From assembly GCA_023387335.1 (NCBI GenBank), contig JAEWIF010000061.1, positions 1 to 16,468 on the forward strand: DNA of 16,468 nt, in the 5' to 3' direction. Of the stretch, positions 1 to 5,597 are shown piece after piece (within the stretch, counting starts at the first letter, position 1; the number at the start of each line of letters is the position of its first letter). Origin of the DNA: Pseudomonadota bacterium (GTDB taxonomy: Bacteria; Pseudomonadota; Gammaproteobacteria; Burkholderiales; Burkholderiaceae_C). The notes under the pieces are model-generated. The model did no database searches. It had not been told where the DNA came from and was given only the letters and a program-made list of their open reading frames with translations. Made by a program: the position numbers and the translations under genes.

Positions 1-368
1 GCGCAGCGCAGCGCCTGCTCGGCGGCCCAGAGGCGCGCCGCGTCCTGGGCGGTGCGGATCCACAGCAGCCGGTCGGGCGCCAGGCCCTGCGCGGCCAGCG
101 CGGGACCGAAAGGCGGATGCGGCGCGCCGACCAGCACGACGGGCCCGCCGCGCTCGCGCGTGGCCTGGGCCAGCGCCGGCAGCACGAGCTGCCACACGTG
201 CGCCTCGGGCCGCGCCTGGATCAGCTCGACCAGGCTGCCCACCGGCCAGCCGCCGCCGGGCAGCTGCCGGTCCAGCGCGGCATGCCCGCTGGCGAGCACG
301 CAGTCCTCCAGCGCGAGGTCGGACACTCGCCAGACGTGGGGGATGGACAGGGCCGCAGCGGGCTGCAT
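1..368 (-). CDS. imuA: ImuA, SOS mutagenesis protein (5' part only)
   Basis: The first 122 codons of a leftward gene, truncated by the window edge. The start is the ATG at 368-366 (MQPAAALSIPHVWR...). The protein shows the usual ImuA opening: a short HVWR segment, then a 'G.AALD..LPGGGWP.GSLVELI' block at about residues 28-50, the degenerate RecA/SulA-like core, and a 'GPVVLVGAPHPPFGPAL' strand near residues 74-90. ImuA is known as an accessory protein of the ImuB/DnaE2 error-prone translesion synthesis system; imuB and dnaE2 would be expected further left, outside the window. A LexA box lies 28 bp upstream of the ATG, which strongly supports the assignment because imuA cassettes are classic SOS genes. 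No clear Shine-Dalgarno is visible before the ATG. Family call is by recognition of the N-terminal pattern only. Confidence 0.85.
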   Translation of the reverse strand, partial: MQPAAALSIPHVWRVSDLALEDCVLASGHAALDRQLPGGGWPVGSLVELIQARPEAHVWQLVLPALAQATRERGGPVVLVGAPHPPFGPALAAQGLAPDRLLWIRTAQDAARLWAAEQALRC

Positions 369-396
369 GGGAAAAGGAAGGACGAAAGCCAGTGGA

Positions 397-416
397 TACT
401 GTCAATTTATACAGTA
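397..416. promoter_or_regulatory. LexA-binding site (SOS box)
   Basis: TACTGTCAATTTATACAGTA has the full CTGT-N8-ACAG core with TA on the left and TA on the right, matching the proteobacterial SOS box arrangement. It sits 28 bp upstream of imuA in the imuA-HTH intergenic region, so it most likely represses imuA. A TATAAA-like -10 for imuA (minus strand, 411-406) lies inside the box. It is 51 bp from the -35 element of the divergent HTH operon, so an effect on that operon is possible but not shown. Confidence 0.93.
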
Positions 417-454
417 ATTCGGCAGGCACTGCGCATGCCTTCTTTTCATTTGAA

Positions 455-504
455 TCGTCTCTCATTTTTGACATTTACCCAGTAATGTCCATAATGAGAG
501 ACGA
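455..504. promoter_or_regulatory. 50-bp interrupted palindrome, probable operator of the HTH operon
   Basis: Outer arms TCGTCTCTCATT (455-466) and AATGAGAGACGA (493-504) are perfect 12-bp inverted repeats. Inner arms GACATT (470-475) and AATGTC (484-489) share exactly the same centre (479.5). In all, 19 of 25 symmetric pairs match by my count. The dyad covers both the -35 and -10 hexamers of the HTH-gene promoter and ends just before the ATG at 506, the layout expected when a repressor binds its own promoter. The binding protein is inferred to be the HTH product encoded directly downstream. Confidence 0.75.
468..495 (+). promoter_or_regulatory. Sigma70-type promoter of the HTH/nucleotidyltransferase/aag unit
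   Basis: A perfect -35 TTGACA (468-473), a 16-bp spacer and a -10 CATAAT (490-495, five of six consensus bases). The expected transcription start is around 501-503, only a few bases before the ATG at 506, so the transcript would be nearly leaderless. It lies entirely within the 455-504 palindrome. Confidence 0.7.
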
Positions 505-505
505 A

Positions 506-976
506 ATGCCCGCGACAGGCCCCGCCCTCTCCGCCGAAGTCGCCGAGCAACTCGCCCGGCTCGGGGAGCGGCTGCGCCTCCACCGAAAGCAACAGGGCAT
601 CTCCGCCACCACCGCCGCGGAGGCCGCCGGCATGTCGCGCATGACCCTGCATCGCATCGAGCACGGCGAGCCCAGCGTGACGGTGGGCGCCTGGTTCGCG
701 GCCGCGGCGGCGCTGGGGCTGCGGCTGGACCTGCAAGACCCGCAAGCGCCCGCGGCCACGGCCACGCTGCCCGATCGCATCCGGCTGGCCGACTACCCGC
801 AGCTGGAGAAGCTCGCGTGGCAGCTGCAGGGGGTGGAGGACGTGAGCCCGCAGGAAGCGCTCTCGCTCTACGAGCGCAACTGGCGGCACGTGGACGCCGC
901 CACGCTGTCGATGAAGGAGATCGCGCTGGTCCATGCGCTGGCCACGGCACTCGGCGGAGGGCGGCTGCTTGTTTGA
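506..976 (+). CDS. XRE-family HTH regulator, probable antitoxin
   Basis: From ATG 506 the protein has 156 residues. Residues 19-75 form an HTH_3/XRE domain (LGERLRLHRKQQGIS, then AAEAAGMSRMTLHRIEHGEPSV with the recognition helix). The C-terminal half (about residues 85-156) carries 'YPQLEKLAWQL' and 'EALSLYERNWRHVD', a pattern I associate with HTH proteins encoded next to AbiEii-like nucleotidyltransferases. ATGs at 494, 485 and 392 are in frame. I chose 506 because the promoter predicts a transcript starting near 502, because a weak GAGAG (496-500) precedes it, and because the 392 start would run through the LexA box. The last codons overlap the start of the next gene, so the two are translationally linked. 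Probable role: DNA-binding antitoxin and autorepressor. The pairing suggests this rather than the fold alone. Confidence 0.82.
   Translation: MPATGPALSAEVAEQLARLGERLRLHRKQQGISATTAAEAAGMSRMTLHRIEHGEPSVTVGAWFAAAAALGLRLDLQDPQAPAATATLPDRIRLADYPQLEKLAWQLQGVEDVSPQEALSLYERNWRHVDAATLSMKEIALVHALATALGGGRLLV
956..960 (+). promoter_or_regulatory. Ribosome binding site that sets a TTG start
   Basis: GGAGG lies inside the end of the HTH gene, 8 nt before TTG 969. It is the best Shine-Dalgarno near the nucleotidyltransferase start and favours TTG 969 over the in-frame ATG at 933, which has no comparable site. Confidence 0.6.
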
Positions 977-1673
977 GCGCGAACACCACCGCCGCATCGC
1001 CCTGGTGCTGCAGGCGCTCGATCCCGCGGTGCTGGCCGCGCACCACTGCCTGTTCGGCGGCGGCACGGCCATCGCGCTGCGCTATGGCGAATTCCGCGAG
1101 TCGGTGGACATCGACTTCCTGGTGGCCGATGCCGAGGGCTACCGCGCGCTGCGGCAACTGCTGGGCGGCCTCGCGGGACTGGCGCCGCTGGCGCGGCCCG
1201 GGCTGACGCTGGAGCTCGCCCGCGAGGTCCGCACCGACCAGTACGGCATCCGCACCGTGGTGCGGACCGAGGGCGTGGGCATCAAGTTCGAGATCGTGCG
1301 GGAAGCCCGCATCACGCTGGAAGCGCCCGGCCCGCAGGACGTCGTCTGCGGCGTGGCCACGCTGACACCCCTGGACCTGGCCGCGAGCAAGCTGCTGGCC
1401 AACGCCGACCGCTGGGGCGACGACTCGGTATTCAGCCGCGACCTGATCGACCTCGCCATGATGGCGCCGTCCCCTGCCCTGCTGGCGCAGGCAAGGGACA
1501 AGGCGGAGCAGGCCTACGGACGGTCGGTGCGCGAGTCGGTGCACAAGGCGGTCGAGGCCTTGCGGCGGCGGCCGCAACGGCTGGGCGAATGCCTTCAGGC
1601 GCTGCGCGTGCAGGGCGTGCCCCACGCGGGCGTGTGGCAGCGCATCCGCAACCTGGAGCGTCGCCTGCGATGA
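969..1673 (+). CDS. AbiEii/DUF1814-type nucleotidyltransferase, probable toxin
   Basis: 234 residues from TTG 969 (alternative ATG 933 adds 12). It shows a polymerase-beta-fold nucleotidyltransferase pattern: GGGTA at 30-34, R38, then RESVDIDFLV at 43-52 with metal-binding D47 and D49, and a likely third carboxylate E108 in 'GIKFEIV'. Further on, 'PLDLAASKLLANADRW' (K141) and 'SRDLIDLAMM' (D158, D161) resemble the conserved late Lys/Asp motifs of AbiEii. Family members such as AbiEii and MenT use NTPs, and MenT modifies tRNA 3' ends; the target here is unknown. The gene overlaps the upstream HTH gene by 8 bp and its stop overlaps the aag start (ATGA). AbiE systems normally pair with an AbiEi winged-helix antitoxin, so the XRE partner is a variant arrangement. 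A non-toxic housekeeping nucleotidyltransferase cannot be excluded. Confidence 0.85.
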   Translation: MFEREHHRRIALVLQALDPAVLAAHHCLFGGGTAIALRYGEFRESVDIDFLVADAEGYRALRQLLGGLAGLAPLARPGLTLELAREVRTDQYGIRTVVRTEGVGIKFEIVREARITLEAPGPQDVVCGVATLTPLDLAASKLLANADRWGDDSVFSRDLIDLAMMAPSPALLAQARDKAEQAYGRSVRESVHKAVEALRRRPQRLGECLQALRVQGVPHAGVWQRIRNLERRLR

Positions 1674-2236
1674 CCCGCCCCCTGGTGGCCCACGACTTCA
1701 TGGGCGACTCGCACGAGGTCGCTCGCGCGCTGATCGGCGCGGTGCTGCTCATCGATGGCGTGGGCGGCCGGATCGTGGAGACCGAGGCCTACGACCGCGA
1801 GGACCCGGCCTCGCACAGCTTCTCGGGGCCGACCGCGCGCAACGCCTCGATGTTCGGGCCGCCCGGCCGCGCCTACGTGTACCGCTCGTACGGCATCCAC
1901 TGGTGCCTGAACTTCGTCTGCCGCGAGGCCGGCCATGGCGCCGGGGTGCTGATCCGCGCGATCGAGCCCACCGACGGCATCGCGCACATGCAGGAGCGGC
2001 GCGGGCTGCACGACCTGCGGCTGCTGTGCGCGGGACCCGGGCGCGTGGGTCAGGCGCTGGGCATCACGCATGACATGAACGGCTGCCGGCTCGACCGCAA
2101 GCCGTTCCAGGTGCTCGCGCCGTCGCGGCCGGTGGAGGTCGCCACCGGGCCGCGCATCGGCATCAGCAAGGCGATGGACGTGCCCTGGCGGTTTGGGGAA
2201 GCGGGATCGCGGTTCCTGAGCCGGGCGTTCCGCTAG
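1670..2236 (+). CDS. aag: DNA-3-methyladenine glycosylase (AAG/MPG family)
   Basis: 188 residues. Starts base excision repair by cleaving alkylated or deaminated purines from DNA. It aligns along its length with the AAG/MPG fold: 'GGRIVETEAYDREDPASHS' (residues 32-50) holds the probable catalytic E39 and base-stacking Y41 and H49 by comparison with human AAG E125/Y127/H136. 'AYVYRSYGIHWCLNFV' is the DNA-binding strand region, and 'GVLIRAIEPTDG' and 'LCAGPGRVGQALGI' follow. The ATG overlaps the stop of the nucleotidyltransferase gene by 4 bp (ATGA), so it is very likely in the same transcript and translationally coupled. Its stop is 4 bp from the stop of the convergent neighbour. Placing a repair glycosylase under the operator of a toxin-antitoxin-like pair is unusual. 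Confidence 0.96.
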   Translation: MTRPLVAHDFMGDSHEVARALIGAVLLIDGVGGRIVETEAYDREDPASHSFSGPTARNASMFGPPGRAYVYRSYGIHWCLNFVCREAGHGAGVLIRAIEPTDGIAHMQERRGLHDLRLLCAGPGRVGQALGITHDMNGCRLDRKPFQVLAPSRPVEVATGPRIGISKAMDVPWRFGEAGSRFLSRAFR

Positions 2237-2240
2237 CGCT

Positions 2241-2774
2241 TCAGCGGCGCGGCAGCGTGGGTGCGTAGTGCTGCGGCTGCGGCTGTGGCTGCTGCTGCTG
2301 TTGTTGCAGCTGCTGCGGCGGCGCCGGCCGGGCAGGCCCCGCGCCCATCATGCGGGTGTCCGAGCCCGCCTGCTGCAGGCCCGACTCGGCCAGCACGACG
2401 CCCGGGCGCATGTTGTCGGGACGGTCCTGCACCATGGCCACGCCGTCGGCGATGACCGTGTGCTTGAGGCCCATCGCGCGTGCCGTGGCCACGTCGGTCA
2501 GCAGCGGCGAGCGGCCCGGCGCGGTGGGCGAGGCGCGCATCTGGCCGGCGGCCTGCACGATCGGGCAGTTGGTGCCGTCACCGAACACCATGTGCCCGCC
2601 CGGAAACTTCTGCGGCAGCGTCTCGGCCAGCGGCTTGCTCATGTCGACCGGGGGCACCTGCGCGTTGTAGAGCACCTGGTTGTTGCGGTCGTAGACCGTG
2701 AAGCAGGCCAGCGCCGGGCCCGCCGCGATCAAGGCCAGCGCGGCCATCAGGGCTTTCTTTCGAATGGAACGCAT
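2241..2774 (-). CDS. Exported protein of unknown function with a poly-Gln C-terminus
   Basis: 177 residues. A good GGAGG (2785-2781) lies 6 nt before the ATG. The N-terminus is a signal peptide: basic MRSIRKK, a hydrophobic stretch to residue 20, then PALA-C. The ALA preceding Cys24 fits signal peptidase I; the order A-L-A-C is not a good lipobox. The mature part starts CFTVYDRNNQVLYNAQVPP and has a second Cys at 70, so a disulfide C24-C70 is possible. The last 30 residues are low complexity (PAPPQQLQQQQQQPQPQPQ), from a CTG-rich DNA tract at 2268-2318. I know of similar unnamed periplasmic proteins in Burkholderiales, but no function. It is transcribed alone, convergent with aag. Confidence 0.8.
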   Translation of the reverse strand: MRSIRKKALMAALALIAAGPALACFTVYDRNNQVLYNAQVPPVDMSKPLAETLPQKFPGGHMVFGDGTNCPIVQAAGQMRASPTAPGRSPLLTDVATARAMGLKHTVIADGVAMVQDRPDNMRPGVVLAESGLQQAGSDTRMMGAGPARPAPPQQLQQQQQQPQPQPQHYAPTLPRR

Positions 2775-2852
2775 GCTCGACCTCCGCTGCGGCCGCGATG
2801 CGGCCCGTTGCCGGCAATGGTCGAGCCTGGCGAATGGCCGGGCACGTGATCC

Positions 2853-2893
2853 AAAAGCACAACCCGCTGTCAGCCGAAGCCGCCAGCGGGTTG
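2853..2893 (-). terminator. Probable Rho-independent terminator of scoAB
   Basis: Stem CAACCCGCTG (2860-2869) / CAGCGGGTTG (2884-2893), ten perfect pairs with a 14-nt loop, 24 bp beyond the scoB stop. On the minus strand it is followed by a short T run (complement of AAAA at 2853-2856). The T tract is short but the stem is strong. Confidence 0.65.
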
Positions 2894-2916
2894 CAGGTTG
2901 TGAGCGCGGTGTGCGG

Positions 2917-3558
2917 TTACTGCTTGAGCAGCTTCACGCCCGACTTGGCCTGGATCTGCTCGAAGCTCACGCCGGGCGCCAGCTCGACCACCTTCAGGCC
3001 CTGCGGGGTCACGTCCATCACGCCGAGGTCGGTGATGATGCGATCGACCACGCCGACGCCCGTGAGCGGCAGGGTGCACTGGGGCAGGATCTTCATGTCC
3101 TCGGTGCCGTCCTTCTTCTTCGCGACGTGCTCCATCAGCACGATGACGCGCTTGACGCCCGCCACCAGGTCCATGGCGCCGCCCATGCCCTTGACCATCT
3201 TGCCGGGGATCATCCAGTTGGCCAGGTCGCCCTTCTCGCTGACCTGCATGGCGCCCAGGATGGACAGGTTGATCTTGCCGCCGCGGATCATCGCGAAGCT
3301 GTCGTGGCTGCCGAAGATCGACGAGCCCTTGATGGTGGTGACGGTCTGCTTGCCGGCGTTGATCAGGTCGGCGTCGACCTCGGCGTCGGTGGGGAACGGG
3401 CCGATGCCCAGCATGCCGTTCTCCGACTGCAGCCAGACTTCCTTGTCGCCCGTGAAGTTGGCCACCAGCGTCGGGATGCCGATGCCGAGGTTCACGTAGA
3501 AGCCGTCCTCGAGTTCCTGCGCCGCGCGCGCGGCCATCTGGTCTTGGGTCCAGGGCAT
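2917..3558 (-). CDS. scoB: 3-oxoacid CoA-transferase, subunit B
   Basis: 213 residues, the usual size for this subunit. It transfers CoA between succinyl-CoA and a 3-oxoacid (acetoacetate, or 3-oxoadipate in the PcaIJ relatives). 'DGFYVNLGIGIPTLVANF' (18-35) and 'QSENGMLGIGPFP' (44-56) are diagnostic; E46 in the SENG motif is the catalytic Glu that forms the CoA thioester in this family. 'GGKINLSILGAMQVSEKGDLANWMIPGKMVKGMGGAMDLV' follows in pieces as expected. AGGAG (3571-3567) sits 8 nt before the ATG, and the gene starts 17 bp after the scoA stop, so the two form one operon. Sequence alone does not separate ScoB from PcaJ/AtoA; no protocatechuate-pathway genes are visible nearby. Confidence 0.96.
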   Translation of the reverse strand: MPWTQDQMAARAAQELEDGFYVNLGIGIPTLVANFTGDKEVWLQSENGMLGIGPFPTDAEVDADLINAGKQTVTTIKGSSIFGSHDSFAMIRGGKINLSILGAMQVSEKGDLANWMIPGKMVKGMGGAMDLVAGVKRVIVLMEHVAKKKDGTEDMKILPQCTLPLTGVGVVDRIITDLGVMDVTPQGLKVVELAPGVSFEQIQAKSGVKLLKQ

Positions 3559-3575
3559 TTCAGTGACTCCTCGGC

Positions 3576-4274
3576 TTAAGCGGTACGGGTGGTGCGCTTC
3601 TCGATGCGCTTTTCCGGGGTGGCATTGAGCACCAGGCGGTGCACGTAGATGCCGGGCAGGTGGATGTCGTCCGGAGCGAGCTCGCCCACTTCGACGATCT
3701 TCTCCACTTCGACGATGCAGACCTTGCCGGCCATCGCGCAGGCCGGGTTGAAGTTGCGGGCCGTCAGGTTGAAGCGCAGGTTGCCGGACTTGTCGGCGAC
3801 GGCGGCCTTCACCAGCGCGACGTCGGGGACCAGCGAACGCTCCATCACGTACGTCTCGCCGTCGAACTCGCGCAGTTCCTTGCCTTCCGCGACCATGGTG
3901 CCCACGCCGGTCCTGGTGAAGAACGCCGGGATGCCCGCGCCGCCGGCGCGCAGCTTCTCGGCCAGCGTGCCCTGGGGCGTGAACTCCAGCTGCAGTTCGC
4001 CGGCCAGGTACTGGCGCTCGAACTCCTTGTTCTCGCCGACGTACGAGGAAATCATCTTCCTGATCTGGCGCGTGGCGAGCAGCTTGCCCAGGCCGAAGTC
4101 GTCGACGCCCGCGTTGTTGGAGATGACGGTGAGGTCCTTCACCCCGCTGTCGCGCAATGCATCGATCAGCGCTTCGGGGATGCCGCACAGGCCGAAGCCG
4201 CCCACGGCCATCAGCTGGCCGCTGCGCACCACGCCGTCGAGCGCGGCCGCGGCGTTGGGATAGAGCTTGTTCAC
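3576..4274 (-). CDS. scoA: 3-oxoacid CoA-transferase, subunit A
   Basis: 232 residues from a GTG start (MNKLYPNAAAAL). GGAG (4288-4285) precedes it by 10 nt. 'GQLMAVGGFGLCGIPEALIDAL' contains the GGFGLCG loop of family I CoA-transferase alpha subunits, 'LTVISNNAGVDDFGLGKLL' follows, and 'FFTRTGVGT' and 'EFDGETYVMERSL' are also typical. It forms a heteromeric enzyme with ScoB, used in ketone-body or short-chain acid metabolism. It is the first gene of the scoAB operon and is divergent from a PAS-LuxR regulator with a 75-bp intergenic region containing a dyad, so control by that regulator is likely. Substrate (acetoacetate or oxoadipate) cannot be fixed from sequence alone. Confidence 0.96.
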   Translation of the reverse strand: MNKLYPNAAAALDGVVRSGQLMAVGGFGLCGIPEALIDALRDSGVKDLTVISNNAGVDDFGLGKLLATRQIRKMISSYVGENKEFERQYLAGELQLEFTPQGTLAEKLRAGGAGIPAFFTRTGVGTMVAEGKELREFDGETYVMERSLVPDVALVKAAVADKSGNLRFNLTARNFNPACAMAGKVCIVEVEKIVEVGELAPDDIHLPGIYVHRLVLNATPEKRIEKRTTRTA

Positions 4275-4300
4275 GGGGACTGGTCTCCAAAAAAACCGGG

Positions 4301-4338
4301 TTACGATACTACTTAATGCGCTACGTAGTTACTCGTAA
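4301..4338. promoter_or_regulatory. Dyad in the scoA / LuxR intergenic region, candidate regulator site
   Basis: Outer arms TTACGA (4301-4306) and TCGTAA (4333-4338), inner arms ACTAC (4308-4312) and GTAGT (4325-4329), and an 8-bp palindrome CTACGTAG (4321-4328). This AT-richer island stands out from its GC-rich surroundings and lies between the divergent starts at 4274 and 4350. It is a plausible binding site for the adjacent LuxR-type protein. Arm spacing differs by 2 bp, so it is imperfect. Confidence 0.5.
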
Positions 4339-4349
4339 AGGTTAGCCCG

Positions 4350-4895
4350 ATGGACGTCGATTACCGCCTGGCATTCGACCTGGCGCCCATCGGGTTGTGC
4401 CTGTCGCGCAACCGTGCCATTGTCGATTGCAACCGGCAGCTTTGCGAGATGTTCGGCTTCTCGCGCGAGGTGCTCATCGGGCAGTCGTTCATGACGCTGT
4501 ACCCGAGCGCCGACGAGTACGAACGCCTGGGCGCGCGCATGGCGCCCATCCTGAATGCGAAAGGCCACTACGCCGACGACCGCATCATGAAGCGCGCCAA
4601 CGGCGAGGTGTTCTGGTGCCACGTGACGGGCCGCGCGCTCAACCGCGAGGCGCCTCACGAGTCGGGCATCTGGTCGTTCGAGGACCTGAGTTCGCAGCGG
4701 CCGGTGAAGGCGGAACTGACGGCGCGCGAGCGCGAAGTGGCGGCGCGGCTGCTGGACGGCATGACGTCCAAGGAGATCGGCAAGGCGCTGGCGATCAGCC
4801 ACCGCACGGTGGAGATCTACCGGGCCCGCCTGATGCGCAAGTACAAGGCCAACACCACCGCCGACCTGGTGCATAAGCTCACGGCGGGGCAGTAG
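4350..4895 (+). CDS. PAS-LuxR transcriptional regulator
   Basis: 181 residues. Residues 1-115 form a PAS sensor domain (FDLAPIGLCLSRNRAIVDCNRQLCEMFGFSREVLIGQSF... then GEVFWCHVTGRAL and GIWSFEDLS). Residues 120-178 form a GerE/LuxR HTH (AELTAREREVAARLLDGMTSKEIGKALAISHRTVEIYRARLMRKY). There is no receiver domain or kinase, so this is a one-component regulator in which the PAS domain would sense a ligand or cofactor directly; which one cannot be read from the sequence. Its position divergent from scoAB suggests it controls the CoA-transferase operon. It ends 9 bp before the convergent dedA stop, with a small CGGGGC-AGTA-GCCCCG hairpin across its stop codon. Confidence 0.9.
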   Translation: MDVDYRLAFDLAPIGLCLSRNRAIVDCNRQLCEMFGFSREVLIGQSFMTLYPSADEYERLGARMAPILNAKGHYADDRIMKRANGEVFWCHVTGRALNREAPHESGIWSFEDLSSQRPVKAELTAREREVAARLLDGMTSKEIGKALAISHRTVEIYRARLMRKYKANTTADLVHKLTAGQ

Positions 4896-4900
4896 CCCCG
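4885..4900. terminator. Small GC hairpin between convergent genes
   Basis: CGGGGC (4885-4890), loop AGTA, GCCCCG (4895-4900). It spans the regulator's stop codon and lies just past the dedA stop on the other strand. There is no T tract, so it is at best a weak terminator or mRNA end-protecting stem. Confidence 0.25.
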
Positions 4901-4904
4901 CGGC

Positions 4905-5558
4905 TCAGGCCAGGCGGGTGCCCGCGGAGCGCCTGGCCTTCCACGCGCCGGCCAGCACGATCAGGCCCGGGATCAGGATCATCGCCCAGATGATCTTGTC
5001 GAGATTGGCCTTGACCCACGGCAGGCCGCCGAGGAAGAAGCCGGCGGTGACGATGCCGACCACCCAGATCACCGCGCCCACCACGTTGTACGAAGTGAAC
5101 TTGGTGCGGGTCATCTCGGCCACGCCCGCCACGAAGGGCGCGAAGGTGCGCAGGAAGGGCGCGAAGCGGGCGATGATGATGGTGATGCCGCCGTACTTCT
5201 CGTAGTACGCGTGGGCCTGGTCGAAGGCGCGCCGGTTGAAGAACCGCGACTGCTCCCACTGGAACACCTTGGGTCCGAACCAGCGGCCGATCATGTAGTT
5301 GGACTGGTCGCCCAGGACGGCCGCGGCCAGCAGCACCGCGCAGGTGGTGGTGTAGTCCATGAAGCCCAGCCCGGCCAGCGCGCCGGCCACGAACAGCAGC
5401 GAATCGCCCGGCAGGAAGGGCATCACCACCACCCCGGTCTCGACGAAGACGATGATGAACAGCAGCGCGTACACCCAGGCGCCGTGCATGCGCACGAAGG
5501 TCTCCAGGTGCACGTCGACGTGCAGGATGAAATCGATCAGGAAGGCGACGAGGTCCAT
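4905..5558 (-). CDS. DedA-family membrane protein
   Basis: 217 residues of polytopic inner-membrane protein. The DedA/SNARE-associated signature is clear: 'FVETGVVVMPFLPGDSLLFVAGALAG' (38-63) with E40 and D52, and the amphipathic 'ARFAPFLRTFAPFVAGVAEM' (130-149) with R131 and R137. Hydrophobic segments are near 28-46, 52-83, 155-178 and 186-206. DedA proteins are linked to undecaprenyl-phosphate or phospholipid transport across the membrane and to membrane-potential maintenance; which applies here is unknown. The ATG at 5558 is divergent from mutL with only 39 bp between starts. No Shine-Dalgarno is visible, but a GATAAT -10 (5573-5568) lies 9 nt before the ATG, hinting at a leaderless transcript. 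Confidence 0.93.
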   Translation of the reverse strand: MDLVAFLIDFILHVDVHLETFVRMHGAWVYALLFIIVFVETGVVVMPFLPGDSLLFVAGALAGLGFMDYTTTCAVLLAAAVLGDQSNYMIGRWFGPKVFQWEQSRFFNRRAFDQAHAYYEKYGGITIIIARFAPFLRTFAPFVAGVAEMTRTKFTSYNVVGAVIWVVGIVTAGFFLGGLPWVKANLDKIIWAMILIPGLIVLAGAWKARRSAGTRLA

Positions 5559-5567
5559 GAGCGGGGG

Positions 5568-5590
5568 ATTATCGGGGGCGCACCTAGAAT
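5568..5590. promoter_or_regulatory. Paired -10 elements for dedA (minus) and mutL (plus)
   Basis: In the 39-bp space between divergent starts, GATAAT (minus strand, 5573-5568) lies 9 nt before the dedA ATG and TAGAAT (plus strand, 5585-5590) lies 7 nt before the mutL GTG. Neither has a recognisable -35 at standard spacing, and neither start has a Shine-Dalgarno. Both would place transcription starts at or next to the start codons. Confidence 0.4.
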
Positions 5591-5597
5591 CTCGGGC

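Noticed and set aside
392..505. Longer N-terminus for the HTH protein from ATG 392
   Set aside because: It would translate through the LexA box, the promoter and the operator palindrome, and the extra residues show no domain character.
2230..2247. CCGCT/AGCGG dyad across the aag and convergent stop codons as a terminator
   Set aside because: Only five pairs, largely inside coding sequence, with no T run.
2268..2318. CTG-rich tract as a tandem repeat or CRISPR-like element
   Set aside because: It encodes the Gln/Pro-rich tail of the exported protein, with irregular units and no spacers.
2917..4290. Apparent 457-codon fusion of scoA and scoB
   Set aside because: The N-terminal part is out of frame with scoA. 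Separate scoA and scoB starts with ribosome sites and normal lengths explain the region.
5211..5597. Upstream extension of the mutL frame
   Set aside because: It lies inside dedA on the opposite strand, and MutL homology begins just after GTG 5598.
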